This document shows, piece after piece, positions 17,163 through 26,727 of a DNA stretch of 64,000 nucleotides. The position numbers and the translations under genes are program-made. The notes under the pieces are model-generated. The model was not told the origin of the DNA and searched no databases. It saw only the letters and a program-made list of their open reading frames with translations. The DNA lies in assembly GCF_016741815.1 (NCBI RefSeq), contig NZ_JAERRJ010000002.1:310001-374000 (forward strand), written 5' to 3'. This DNA is from Nocardia acididurans. Lineage in GTDB: Bacteria > Actinomycetota > Actinomycetes > Mycobacteriales > Mycobacteriaceae. How positions within the stretch are numbered: position 1 is the stretch's first letter; each line of letters starts with the position of its first letter.

Positions 17163-18893
17163 GTGACCGAGTCCGCTGACGAATTGCTGCCCGACCCCAC
17201 CGGGGCCGGCGGTGAGGAGATCCCGCATGCCGACCGGCTGCGGCTGTTCTCGTTCGCCACGGCCGAGAAACGGGGGGACTACCTGTGGGTGCTGCGGGCC
17301 TTCGATACCGCGCGGGCCGCGTACGTGGTGCTGCTGCACGCATCCGACGTGGTGGAGACGCTCAATCGTTGCCCGGGTGCGCCGACGCTGACGCCCACCG
17401 AGGTGGGACCGCTGCTGGAACAGCTGCATCAGTGGGGGGTGCTCGAGCGCAGCTATGACGGGACGCGGGCGGCGACGCTGGCCGAGTACCGCAACCGGCA
17501 CTTCGTGTATCAGTTCTCGCAGGCCGGATATCAGGCGTACCGGGCGGTCTCGGATGTGCTGGAGGCACGGCTGGATGAGGCCGCGCTGTCGCGGCTGGTG
17601 CTGCCGGAACTGCTGGCGGATCTGCACACCCTGGCCGAGGCGAACCGGACCGGGGACGCGCCGCGCGTGTACCGGGTGCTGAACCGGCTCGACCGGGCGC
17701 TGTCGGATCTTGCGGAGCGGGCCGCGCACTTCTATCTGACGCTGGGCGATCTGGTGCGCACCACCGAGACGACGCCGGAAGCCTTTCTCGCGCACAAGGA
17801 TGCGCTGCTGGCGCATATGCGCGAGTTCTCCATGGATCTGGCGCGGTTCGCGCCGCGACTGGCCACGGCGATTCTCGAGGTCGAGGACACCGGGGTGGAC
17901 GATCTGATCGACCGGGCCGCGCGGGTCGACGAACGGGTGCTGCTCAATCACGCTGAGCGGGAAGCGGATTGGCGGGCCCGCTGGCACGGGCTGCGGGCCT
18001 GGTTCGTGGCCGACGGCGAGACCGGGCTCACCGAGTGCGAGCGGCTGCGCGAGGCCACCATGAGCGCCATCGCGGCCGTGCTGTCGCTGCTGCGCCGCGT
18101 CACCGAAACCCGCAAGGGCGGGGTGAGCCGCGAATCCGCGCTGCGGCACCTGGCCGGCTGGTTCACCGCCGCGCCGACCGCCGATGCCGCGCACGCCCTC
18201 TACGACGCCGTCTTCGGCCTCGGCAGACCCCGGCACCTGGCCATGCAGCATCCCGACGCGGATGTCATTCCCGCGATCCGATCCTGGTGGGACGCACCGC
18301 CTTTGGAGATCGCCCGCACGCTCGCCGAAACCGGCCGCCCGCCCACCCCCGGCGCGCCGGCCCGCCTGCAGCGCAATGACGCGGGCATCCGCCGCCTGCG
18401 CCAGGCCCAGCTGGACGTGCAGCGCGCCCGCGCCGAGGCCGCCCGCTCCCTGGCCTCCGCCGACGTGCACGACCGCGTCCTCAACGAGGGCGAGACCGAG
18501 GTCCTGCTCAAACTCATCGACGCCGCCTCCACCGCCTGGGTCCCCGTCAACGGCCGCGTCCCGGGCACCACCGGCACCGACAACGGCGTCACCCTCACCG
18601 TCTCCGAATGCGAGGGCTCCACCGTCATCCACACCTCCCGCGGCCTGCTCCACCTCAACGGCCGCCGCCTCACCGTGCGCGAGAACACTTCCGCGCGAAG
18701 GAATTCCGCGACCCGAGCAGCAGGCGATGCGCCCCCGCGAAAGCCGAAAGCCCCGACCGGGCACGCCGAAGCGCTCGCGGCCGACTCCGCAGCGACAGCA
18801 GCCGAGGCGACAGCGGTAGCGGCGGCAGCCGAGGCGTCGGAGGTCGCAGCGGCGGGGGCGGTCGGCGGCGGCGACGTCGGGGTGGTGGGCTGA
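17163..18893 (+). CDS. jetA: Wadjet type II JetA (TIGR02677 family)
   Basis: The 576-residue protein matches the TIGR02677 family: RLRLFSFATAEKRGDYLWVL, a winged-helix-like PTEVGPLLEQLHQWGVLE, and YRNRHFVYQFSQAGYQAYRA. In Wadjet it is the kleisin-like subunit that links the SMC-like heads. GTG 17163 leaves 26 residues before the conserved block; GTG 17049 and ATG 17073 are longer options that would start inside the divergent ABC-F promoter. The C-terminal 60 residues are a low-complexity Ala-rich tail. The stop overlaps the next start as TGATG, so translation is coupled. Known systems cleave or restrict plasmids. Confidence 0.85.
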   Translation: MTESADELLPDPTGAGGEEIPHADRLRLFSFATAEKRGDYLWVLRAFDTARAAYVVLLHASDVVETLNRCPGAPTLTPTEVGPLLEQLHQWGVLERSYDGTRAATLAEYRNRHFVYQFSQAGYQAYRAVSDVLEARLDEAALSRLVLPELLADLHTLAEANRTGDAPRVYRVLNRLDRALSDLAERAAHFYLTLGDLVRTTETTPEAFLAHKDALLAHMREFSMDLARFAPRLATAILEVEDTGVDDLIDRAARVDERVLLNHAEREADWRARWHGLRAWFVADGETGLTECERLREATMSAIAAVLSLLRRVTETRKGGVSRESALRHLAGWFTAAPTADAAHALYDAVFGLGRPRHLAMQHPDADVIPAIRSWWDAPPLEIARTLAETGRPPTPGAPARLQRNDAGIRRLRQAQLDVQRARAEAARSLASADVHDRVLNEGETEVLLKLIDAASTAWVPVNGRVPGTTGTDNGVTLTVSECEGSTVIHTSRGLLHLNGRRLTVRENTSARRNSATRAAGDAPPRKPKAPTGHAEALAADSAATAAEATAVAAAAEASEVAAAGAVGGGDVGVVG

Positions 18894-20311
18894 TGCACGC
18901 GCGGAGTATCGATTCGCTGGCGCTGGACAGTTATCAGCGGGCGGCGCGGGTGGTGCTCGCGAATCATCTGATCACGCGGACGTATCCGGATCGGATCGCG
19001 CTGCCGTTGATTCGGCGGTGGGCGACGGAGTTGCGGGAGGATCTGGCCGAGCTGTTCGGGTATCGGCTGGAGGTCACCGAGACCACCGCGCGGCTGTTCC
19101 CGGTGCTGGATCGGCTGGAGTCGGGGCGGCCCGCGCGGACCACCGGGGATCGGGTGTTCGATCGGCGGCGGTACGCGTACCTGGCGCTGGCGCTGGCGGC
19201 GCTGGGGCGGGCCGGGGATCAGATCACGTTGTCGGAGTTGGCCGATCAGGTGGCCGCGTACACCGAGCGGGTGGACGGGCTGGAGCTGGCCTCGGACAAG
19301 GCCGCCGATCGGGATGCGTTCGTGGATGCCATCGGCTGGCTGGCGGCGCGCGGCGCGGTGACCCTCGCCGATGGTGACGCGGGTGGCTGGGCGAGCGATC
19401 CGGAGGCCGGGGAGGCGCTCTATGACATCGATCGGTCGGTGGTGTTCGCGCTGTTCCGGCCGCCGCGGGCGCTGCAGCATCTGAACAGCGTCGCCGGACT
19501 GCTCGGGGAGGAGGCGGGCGGAGCCGATACCCGCTCCCCCGCACTGGCTCTGGCGGCGCGCAAGGTGCGCCGCGCGCTGGTGGAGCAGCCGGTGGTGTAC
19601 GCCGACGAGCTCGAGGGCGCGGAACGGGAACTGCTGGCGCAGGAGAAGTTCGTGACCGAGGTCGAGCTGCTGACCGGGCTGCGGGCCGAGCGGCGCGCGG
19701 AGGGCGTGGCGCTCATCGACAGTTCGGGGCGGCTCACCGATGTGCGGTTCCCGGGCACCGGGACGCTCGCGCAGGTGGCGCTGCTGCTGGCCGGTGAGAT
19801 CGCCGATCTGGTGCTGGATCTCGACAATCCGGTCGCGCGGCGGGTGCGACCGGAGCGGCCGCTCACCGATCTCGTGGAGCAGCTCGACAGCGCGATTCCC
19901 TCCGGCACGGTGTTCACGCCGCTCGCCGATCCGCTGGATTTCTTCGCCCCGCACGAGGATTCGGCGGACGACGACGCGGAGGAACCGGAGATTCCGGACT
20001 TCCCGTTCATCGAATCCTCCTGGATCCGCGACACCGTGCAGATGCTCACCGGCCGCTACGGCAATACCTTCGCCGCCCAGTGGCAGGCCGATGTGCCCGG
20101 CCTCACCGCCGAGGTGGTGTCGCTGCTGGAGAAGCTGCGGCTGGTGGAACTGGTGGACGGCGGGTTACTGATCCTGCCCGCGCTGGCCCGCTATCGCGGG
20201 GCCATCGTCACCATCCGCACCCGCGCGGAAACCGAATTGTTCGTCTCACCAACGGAAATCGGCGGCGTCGCCGAGGACGCGAGCTCCGCGGAGAAGGGAT
20301 CGGGGAACTGA
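18893..20311 (+). CDS. jetB: Wadjet type II JetB (TIGR02678 family)
   Basis: The 472-residue protein has the TIGR02678 pattern: YQRAARVVLANHLITRTYPD, LREDLAELFGYRLEVTETTARLF, RRRYAYLALALAALGRAGD and YDIDRSVVFALF. It corresponds to the KITE-like accessory subunit that binds the kleisin. ATG 18893 overlaps the jetA stop and its own stop overlaps the jetC start (TGATG at both junctions). An acidic stretch (EDSADDDAEEPEIPDF) interrupts the C-terminal third. It acts with JetA and JetC as one complex. Confidence 0.87.
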   Translation: MHARSIDSLALDSYQRAARVVLANHLITRTYPDRIALPLIRRWATELREDLAELFGYRLEVTETTARLFPVLDRLESGRPARTTGDRVFDRRRYAYLALALAALGRAGDQITLSELADQVAAYTERVDGLELASDKAADRDAFVDAIGWLAARGAVTLADGDAGGWASDPEAGEALYDIDRSVVFALFRPPRALQHLNSVAGLLGEEAGGADTRSPALALAARKVRRALVEQPVVYADELEGAERELLAQEKFVTEVELLTGLRAERRAEGVALIDSSGRLTDVRFPGTGTLAQVALLLAGEIADLVLDLDNPVARRVRPERPLTDLVEQLDSAIPSGTVFTPLADPLDFFAPHEDSADDDAEEPEIPDFPFIESSWIRDTVQMLTGRYGNTFAAQWQADVPGLTAEVVSLLEKLRLVELVDGGLLILPALARYRGAIVTIRTRAETELFVSPTEIGGVAEDASSAEKGSGN

Positions 20312-23300
20312 TGACCGACGTCATTCACGGTGGAGTCCGGTTCGTCCCGACCCGCGCGGGCATCGTCAACCTGTGGGACTACCGCGATCAGGAGTTCTGC
20401 TTCGGCGACGGCCGGCTGGTGCTGCGCGGCCCCAACGGCTCCGGCAAGACCAAGGCGCTCGAGGTGCTGTTCCCGTTCGTGCTGGACGGCCGCATCGAGC
20501 CGCGCCGGCTCAACCCGTTCGCGGGTGAAGAACGCACCATGAAGTCGAATCTGCTGTACCGCAAGCAGGAATCGGCGTACTCGTACGTGTGGATGGAGTT
20601 CGCACGCGGCAGCTGGAGCGATCCGGAGACGGTGACCATCGGCATCGGCATGCGCGCCACCCGCTCCTCCGACAAGGTGACCCGCTGGTACTTCGTGGCG
20701 GACGGCCGTGTGGGCGTGGACTTCTCGCTGCTCGGCCCCGACGACCGCCCGCTGACCCGCAAGCAGCTGGCCGAGCAGATCGGCGGCGACGCCATCGTGG
20801 ACCGGCCGGTGGAGTACCGCAACGCCATCGACGCCCGCATGTTCGGGCTCGGCCAGCAGCGCTACGACCAGCTCATCAATCTGATCCTCACGCTGCGCCG
20901 CCCGCAGCTGGCCAAGAACCTGGACCCGCGCGGACTCTCGCAGGCCCTGACCGACGGCCTGCGCCCGCTCGACGAGCAGCTCATCCTGGACGCGGCCCGC
21001 TCCTTCAGCGATATGGAGGAGGTCGGCCGCACCCTGGAGGGCCTGGTCCAGGCCGACTCCGCCACCCGCGCCTTCGTCGGGGTCTACCGCAAATACCTTG
21101 CCGTGCAGGCGAAAACCGATGTCGATCAGGTGCGCACCCGTCTGGACGCGGTGACGCACGCCGGCACCGCCCTGCACGCCGCCGCGGCCCTGCGCAAACG
21201 CCGCGACACCGAGCGCGCCGCCGCCGAAACCCGCGCGGAGGACGCCGACCGCGCCTACGAGCAGGCCCTGTCCGACCGCGAAACCCTGCAGCGCTCCAGC
21301 GCTTACGAGGGCAAACAGCAACTCGACGATCTCGCCGACGCCGTGCGCCGTCTGGAAGCCTCCGCCGCGGTCCACCGCGACAAGGCCACCAAGGCCGGCC
21401 AGACCGTCGACCAGCGCGCCGAGGAATCCGAACGCGCGCAGGCCACCATCCAGCACGCCGCCTCCGCCCTCGCCCGCGGCGAGGACGAACTCCGCTCCGC
21501 CGCGGAGGAAGCCGGTATCAACTGGTCCGCCCTGCCCGAACAGGCCCGCGCCGACCAGCTCACCACCACGGTCCGCTCGCACGCCGAGGAACGCGACGCC
21601 GATGTCCGCGCGGTCCGTCGCGCCCTGACCCTGGTCGACGCCGCCGTCACCGAACGCACCCGCGCCGAACGAGCCACCCAGCGCGCCACCGAACTCCGTG
21701 ACGCCGCGGCGGCGGATCTGGCGCAGGCCGAAGCGGCCGTCACCCTGGCCCGCTCGGATTCGGCTGCCGCCCTGCGCGACTGGTGGGAGACCAACCGCGA
21801 GGTCTACTCCCCCATTCGCGATGGCCTGTTCGAGGCCCTCGACGCGGCACTGGCCCAGGCCGGCACCGAGCAGCTCGGCGACACTGCCGCAACGAAACCG
21901 AAGGGAACCGGGCGGGCCGGCGAGGCCGCCGCCGATCTCGCCACACCCGCGACTCCGGCCGAAGTGCTCGCCGAACGGACCGAACCGCTGACCGAGGAGA
22001 TCCGGGCACGCAGGCAGGAGGCGCGCGTGGTCGCGACCGCCGCCGCGGCGCGGGCCGAGGAGCTGCGGACCGAGCGGGAGCGGGTGGCTGCCGAACGAGA
22101 TGACGCGCCACCGGCTTTCGCGGCCCGCATCGGGGATCGCGACGGGTGGGACGGTGCGCCGCTGTGGCGGCTGGTGCGTTTCGCCGACCATGTGACCGCC
22201 GCCGAAGCGGCCGGTATCGAAGCCGCGCTGCAGGGTGCGAATCTGCTCGACGCGTGGGTGTGCGCGGGTGAGATTCCGGCGCATGCGTCGGATCAGTTCC
22301 TGACACCGCTGCCACCGCGAGCCCGGCCGGCGGGGCGGACGCTGGCCGATGTGCTTGTGGTCGAGGATGATTCCGACGCGCTCACCGTGCCGCGCGAGAC
22401 CGTCGCCGACATCCTGGCCTCCATCGCGCTGCCGCAGGGACAGGACGGCACCGGCAAGAGCGGCTCGCCGGACTCGGCGGGTGCGCACCGGCTGCCCGTG
22501 CCGCTGCTGACGGGCCTGGAATCCGATGCGGGGATCGCCCTCTCGGCGGATGGGCGGTACCGGCAGGGCGTGCAGGTGGGGCGGCATCACAAGGAGGATG
22601 CCGAGTTCATCGGGACCACCGCGCGGGCGCGGCGGCGGGAGTTGCGGCTGGCCGAGTTGGCCGCCGCGATCGAGAACGCGGCGGCCTCGGCCGCGCAGGC
22701 GCAGGCGGAGGAGCAGGCCGCCACCGAGGAGCTGGCGCGGATTTCGGCTGCCGCCAAGGCGCTTCCGCGCACGACCGCGGTGACCTCGGCTCTGCGGGCG
22801 GTGTCCGAGGCGGCGGGCATGCTGCGGTCGCGGTCGGAGGCGGCGGCGCAGGCGGAGCGGGATCTCGATCAGGCGGTCGCCGAATACGGGGCGGCGGACA
22901 AGAAGGTGCGGGCCATCGCGGCTGATCACAAAGCGCCGCGGGATCCGGCCGAGTTGGATGCGCTGGCTGCGGCGGTGCGGCATTTCGAGAATGCCGGGAC
23001 GGCGCTGCTGCGGTTGCGTGGGGATCATCAGCGCGAGCACGAGCGGGCGCGGGAGGCCGGTGACCGGTTGCTCGAGGCCCGGGATCTGGCGGAGGCGTTC
23101 GCGGAGGAGGCGGAGGCGGCCAAGTCCGGATACGAAGAGCAGCTGCGGAAATTGGAGACGCTGCGGGAGGCGCTCGGGGCCGGGGCGGCCTATATCGATC
23201 GGGAGCTCGAGGCCGCGCGGGAGAAGATCGACGCGGCGCGCGCGGAGCAGAAGGCCGCGCGCAAGGCCGCGCACGAGGCCATCGAGGGGGTGGGCACCGC

Positions 23301-24657
23301 GGAGGGGGCGCATCGGGCGGCGCATGACACGCTCGGGACCGCGTTGACCGAATTGCTGTCTGATGTGCGGCATTTGGCCCCGTATGCGCGGCCGGATCTG
23401 CTCAGTCTGCTGGGCGCGCCGGTGGACAGCCGCTGGCCCAGCAGCGAGGCGGCGTGGTCCACGCCCGAGCAGTTGCTCTACCGCATCGAGAACGCCGAGC
23501 CGGAACAGGAGCTGCGCGTGCTGCCCGACGAGGTGGCCGAGCTGTTCGAGAATCTGGCCGCCGCAACGGGTTCGGTGCGGGCGGGTGAGGCGGCGCGCAA
23601 GTCGACGCGGACCGCCGTCACCACGGCATTGCAGGAGTTCGATGCCGCACTGGCCGCGGCCCGGCAGGACTACCGCCTGCACTGGGATGCCGCCGACGGG
23701 CTGACCGTGGTGCAGGTGCACGATGAGCACGGGCTGTCCGCCGTGGCCGATTTCGCCGAGCGCATCGGCGCGGCGCGCAAGGATCAGGAGCTGCTGCTCA
23801 CCGATTCCGAGCGCCGCATCCTGGAGGATGCGCTGCTCACCGGCCTGGCCCAGCAGATCTACGAACGCACCTGCGACGCACGCGAACTCATCTCCCGGAT
23901 GGGTTCGGAGATGAAGCAGCGCCGGATGTCCTCGGGCAACACCATCGGCGTGCACTGGGTGCTCGCCGACACCCTGCCCGAGCCCGCCCGTGCGGTCTGC
24001 AAGTTGCTGGACCGCGGCGCATCCGAGCTCTCGCACGACGATTTGTCCACTATTCGCGCGCATTTCGCCGCGGAGATCCGCGCGGCCCGCGCGGCGCATC
24101 CGGAGCGCTCCTTCCCGGAGATCCTGGCAACCACGCTGGATTACCGTTCCTGGCGCGTATTCTCGTTCACCATCATCACCGCCGACGGCACGGAGGACCG
24201 GCTCACGGTCGCCCGGCACAGCGCCCTGTCCGGTGGCGAGCAGTCGGTGTCGCTGCATCTGCCGTTGTTCGCGGCCGCTCATGTGATGCTGGATTCGGCC
24301 GATCCGCAGGCCCCGCGGCTGCTGGCGCTGGACGAGGCGTTCGCCGGCGTCGACGACAACGGGCGAAGCGAACTTCTCGGACTCAGTGTGCAATTCGACC
24401 TGGATCTGTTCATGACCGGTTACGACCTGTGGATCACCTACCCGCATGTGCCGGGCTGCGCGCACTACGATCTGGCGCATTCGGCGGCCGAGAACACGGT
24501 CAGCGCAACGCTGCTCGTGTGGGATTCCGCGGATTTGCTGGCCGAGCACGACGGTTCGGATCTGACGGCCGCGCTCGGATCGCCCAATCGCCGCCGTCTG
24601 CCGCATGGTCTCGAAGGTGCAATCCCCCTGGACGCGGAGCTGGAACTCACGTCGTAG
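20311..24657 (+). CDS. jetC: Wadjet type II JetC, SMC-like ATPase (TIGR02680 family)
   Basis: The 1448-residue protein opens with the family signature FVPTRAGIVNLWDYRDQEF and Walker A GPNGSGKT at 40-47. Long heptad-rich arms run from about 290 to 1180, broken by a globular hinge-like region near 610-800. The C-terminal head carries the ABC signature LSGGEQ near 1306 and Walker B LLALDEAF near 1337, with a D-loop-like AGVDDNGR. It is an MksB-related SMC motor that would load on and extrude DNA. ATG 20311 overlaps jetB. A JetD (TIGR02679) nuclease gene should follow in a complete type II locus and does not. Confidence 0.92.
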   Translation: MTDVIHGGVRFVPTRAGIVNLWDYRDQEFCFGDGRLVLRGPNGSGKTKALEVLFPFVLDGRIEPRRLNPFAGEERTMKSNLLYRKQESAYSYVWMEFARGSWSDPETVTIGIGMRATRSSDKVTRWYFVADGRVGVDFSLLGPDDRPLTRKQLAEQIGGDAIVDRPVEYRNAIDARMFGLGQQRYDQLINLILTLRRPQLAKNLDPRGLSQALTDGLRPLDEQLILDAARSFSDMEEVGRTLEGLVQADSATRAFVGVYRKYLAVQAKTDVDQVRTRLDAVTHAGTALHAAAALRKRRDTERAAAETRAEDADRAYEQALSDRETLQRSSAYEGKQQLDDLADAVRRLEASAAVHRDKATKAGQTVDQRAEESERAQATIQHAASALARGEDELRSAAEEAGINWSALPEQARADQLTTTVRSHAEERDADVRAVRRALTLVDAAVTERTRAERATQRATELRDAAAADLAQAEAAVTLARSDSAAALRDWWETNREVYSPIRDGLFEALDAALAQAGTEQLGDTAATKPKGTGRAGEAAADLATPATPAEVLAERTEPLTEEIRARRQEARVVATAAAARAEELRTERERVAAERDDAPPAFAARIGDRDGWDGAPLWRLVRFADHVTAAEAAGIEAALQGANLLDAWVCAGEIPAHASDQFLTPLPPRARPAGRTLADVLVVEDDSDALTVPRETVADILASIALPQGQDGTGKSGSPDSAGAHRLPVPLLTGLESDAGIALSADGRYRQGVQVGRHHKEDAEFIGTTARARRRELRLAELAAAIENAAASAAQAQAEEQAATEELARISAAAKALPRTTAVTSALRAVSEAAGMLRSRSEAAAQAERDLDQAVAEYGAADKKVRAIAADHKAPRDPAELDALAAAVRHFENAGTALLRLRGDHQREHERAREAGDRLLEARDLAEAFAEEAEAAKSGYEEQLRKLETLREALGAGAAYIDRELEAAREKIDAARAEQKAARKAAHEAIEGVGTAEGAHRAAHDTLGTALTELLSDVRHLAPYARPDLLSLLGAPVDSRWPSSEAAWSTPEQLLYRIENAEPEQELRVLPDEVAELFENLAAATGSVRAGEAARKSTRTAVTTALQEFDAALAAARQDYRLHWDAADGLTVVQVHDEHGLSAVADFAERIGAARKDQELLLTDSERRILEDALLTGLAQQIYERTCDARELISRMGSEMKQRRMSSGNTIGVHWVLADTLPEPARAVCKLLDRGASELSHDDLSTIRAHFAAEIRAARAAHPERSFPEILATTLDYRSWRVFSFTIITADGTEDRLTVARHSALSGGEQSVSLHLPLFAAAHVMLDSADPQAPRLLALDEAFAGVDDNGRSELLGLSVQFDLDLFMTGYDLWITYPHVPGCAHYDLAHSAAENTVSATLLVWDSADLLAEHDGSDLTAALGSPNRRRLPHGLEGAIPLDAELELTS

Positions 24658-24683
24658 TCGCGTTTCCGGTTAGCTAAATCCGC

Positions 24684-24744
24684 GTGTCGCGGCGCGACAC
24701 TCCGTAACGATTGGACCATCGGCAAATGAACAGTTTCGCCGATG
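24684..24744 (+). terminator. Two hairpins after the jet operon
   Basis: gtgtcgc-ggc-gcgacac at 24684-24700 is a perfect 7-bp stem. Then 24716-24744 carries ccatcggcaaa and tttcgccgatgg, an 11-bp stem with one bulged C. Both follow the jetC stop by 27-90 bp. They may end the operon, or act as operators for the membrane-protein gene at 24831. Confidence 0.5.
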
Positions 24745-24830
24745 GGCCTTCATCGACTAAAAATGTTCTCCGTGCCGATCCGAACCGAGATCACCTGTCA
24801 GCCATCGGAACTCCATGGACGGAGGTCCAA

Positions 24831-26057
24831 GTGACCAACGAACTCGACAACACCCGGGATCGCCCGGTCGAGGATGAAGTGGGTCAGCTGGCGCGGCGGG
24901 TCGAGAAGGCCCGTGGCCGGCTGGCGTACCAGTTCGATCCCGCGCTCACCGAAGCGCTGGCCGAACACGAGCTCAAGGCCGAACGCGAGCTAGCCGAACG
25001 CATCCGCGAACAGGATCGCGACCAACGCTGGAAACAGGCCGAGGCGGCCGCCGGCGCCGCCGACCGAGCTCGTCAGACCACCGAAGAAATCGAGAAGGCA
25101 GACATACGAGACCTCATGGTCGCTCGGAAAGCGATCGCCGCGCAACGGCGAGAATCCAGCCCGCACGCGAAACTCGCGTCGCTGTACAAGCATCGCGCGT
25201 GGTCGCAGCGCGCGCTGGCCGGCGTGGTCGCGGCCGGCATGCTCTGGTCCGCTGTCAACGTGCAGCAGAACATCGCGCCCGGCGGCGTGAAGGATCCGCT
25301 GTTCTGGTTCAGCTACCTGCTCGAGGGCATGATCTCGGTCTGCCTCGTGATCATCATGATCGGCACCAACAAGGTCGCCGAATGGGGTGTGATCGACAGC
25401 CGCCGCCAGGTGGTCGTGGCCGAGTTCGCCCTGCTGAGCCTCACGGTCATCCTGAACACCTACCCGTACCTGCGGGCCGGTGACTGGTACGACGTCGCCG
25501 TGCACGCCATCGCGCCGGTCATGATCGGCGTCGCGCTGCTCATCCACAATGCCGCAGCCGGACGCTACGGCCTGGCCATCGTGCGCGCCACCGACCAGAT
25601 CCGCGATCTGCCGGATCCGGCCGAACAGCTACGCCGCAACATGCAGCCGCCCGTGGTGAGCTGGCCCGCGCGCAATACCGCGCCGGTGCCGACGCCCACC
25701 CCGGCACTGCCCGCCGCCCCCACCGAGTCCGAGAAGCTCAAAGAGGCCACGGTGGTCGACAGCGTGCCCGAGCCCACCCACGAGCGCGCCAACGGAGCCG
25801 CCGCCGACACCGCGAAAACCGCCGAGAAGGAACGCCGTTCGGCGACCACCAAGTCCCGCAAGGTCACCGAGTTCGAGGACACCGTCGAGAAGTCCCCGCT
25901 GGCCGACCTGACCGACCCGGTGCCCCCGCTCAACGTCTACGACACTGGCCAGTTCCGCATCGCCGAAACCCTCGAGCAGGAACTCGCCGAACTCCAGGCC
26001 GCCCGCCGCCGCGCCCGCGCGGCCTCGCGCGCCCGCAACGGCGCGACCGTCGACTGA
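24831..26057 (+). CDS. Four-helix membrane protein with coiled-coil N-terminus, unknown function
   Basis: GTG 24831 follows GGAGG by 5 bases and gives 408 residues. Residues 1-120 are charged and helical (EHELKAERELAERIREQDRD). Four membrane segments follow: LAGVVAAGMLWSAVNV, WFSYLLEGMISVCLVIIMIG, VVVAEFALLSLTVILNTYPYL and VHAIAPVMIGVALLIHNAAA. The last 170 residues are Pro/Ala/Lys-rich and disordered. The topology recalls SpdB/DUF2637-type proteins of actinomycete plasmids and integrative elements, but I do not firmly recognise it. It stands 173 bp after jetC with its own ribosome site. It is not a JetD: no nuclease or TOPRIM motif is visible. Confidence 0.75.
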   Translation: MTNELDNTRDRPVEDEVGQLARRVEKARGRLAYQFDPALTEALAEHELKAERELAERIREQDRDQRWKQAEAAAGAADRARQTTEEIEKADIRDLMVARKAIAAQRRESSPHAKLASLYKHRAWSQRALAGVVAAGMLWSAVNVQQNIAPGGVKDPLFWFSYLLEGMISVCLVIIMIGTNKVAEWGVIDSRRQVVVAEFALLSLTVILNTYPYLRAGDWYDVAVHAIAPVMIGVALLIHNAAAGRYGLAIVRATDQIRDLPDPAEQLRRNMQPPVVSWPARNTAPVPTPTPALPAAPTESEKLKEATVVDSVPEPTHERANGAAADTAKTAEKERRSATTKSRKVTEFEDTVEKSPLADLTDPVPPLNVYDTGQFRIAETLEQELAELQAARRRARAASRARNGATVD

Positions 26058-26087
26058 GGCGCTCCCCCAGCCCCTTCCGGCCGAACC

Positions 26088-26123
26088 CGAAGCCCCGGCG
26101 CGTATCACCGCACCGGGGCTTCG
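26088..26123. terminator. Bidirectional hairpin between convergent genes
   Basis: cgaagccccgg and ccggggcttcg form an 11-bp perfect stem with a 14-base loop. It lies 30 bp after the membrane-protein stop and 4 bp after the truncated-haemoglobin stop on the other strand. Confidence 0.65.
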
Positions 26124-26127
26124 GCCG

Positions 26128-26529
26128 TCACACCCCCGCGGGCGCACCGGCCTCCGTCTCGAGTGCCATCAGCCCCACCGCCATCATCCCGATGGCCAGC
26201 ATCTCGGCCACGGTCAGGATCCGCGTGGCGAATTCCGGCCGCACACCGGCACTCTCGAGCGCACCGGCCAGATGCCGTGCCGTGCGATCGAAATGCGCGC
26301 GGGTGATATCCCGGTCCTCGCACACCCGCCGCAGCGGCGCCCCCGTATACACGGCCGGCCCACCCAGCACCTTCGAAAAGAACTCCACCTGAAGCCTTTT
26401 CACCCGCTCCCCATCGCTCCCGGCGAAAAACTCCGCCAGCTCCCCATCCGCCAGCACCCGCCGGTAGAAGTCCTCCACCACCTCGGTGACGGCCGGTCCG
26501 CCACCGATCTGCGCGTAGATACTCGACAT
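26128..26529 (-). CDS. glbN: Group I truncated haemoglobin (trHbN)
   Basis: The 133-residue protein aligns with mycobacterial GlbN: YAQIGGGPAV, DFYRRVLAD, KRLQVEFFSKVLGG, YTGAPLRRVC and ARHLAGALESAGV. The B10 tyrosine is Y22, the E11 glutamine Q47 and the proximal haem ligand H86. These residues support O2 binding and NO dioxygenation to nitrate. The short N-terminal extension of the tuberculosis protein is absent. ATG 26529 follows GAGGGAGG. The next 198 bp up to 26727 hold no gene that I can see. Confidence 0.93.
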   Translation of the reverse strand: MSSIYAQIGGGPAVTEVVEDFYRRVLADGELAEFFAGSDGERVKRLQVEFFSKVLGGPAVYTGAPLRRVCEDRDITRAHFDRTARHLAGALESAGVRPEFATRILTVAEMLAIGMMAVGLMALETEAGAPAGV

Positions 26530-26727
26530 GAGCCTCCCTCTCGTCCGTAGTACCGGATGAGGCCCTCCCCTCGATGGCTTCCGCCGGGTCCCATCCGGTA
26601 CGCCACAAACGCTAGGCAGCACCCGGCCCGGTCGACACCGGCACACCCGCAGACACCCCTGTTTCCCCTGCTCCCGGCCGATCTCGGGTTTTCCGGACCG
26701 GAACTTCACAGGGCACACGCGACCCGC

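Noticed and set aside
20191..24606. Open frame of 1471 codons on the minus strand opposite jetC
   Set aside because: It is the GC-rich shadow of jetC. The product is Arg/Gly/Leu-rich without domains, and jetC carries clear ATPase motifs.
24831..26057. Membrane protein considered as a divergent JetD
   Set aside because: It has four membrane helices and no TOPRIM or nuclease motif, so it cannot be a JetD homologue.
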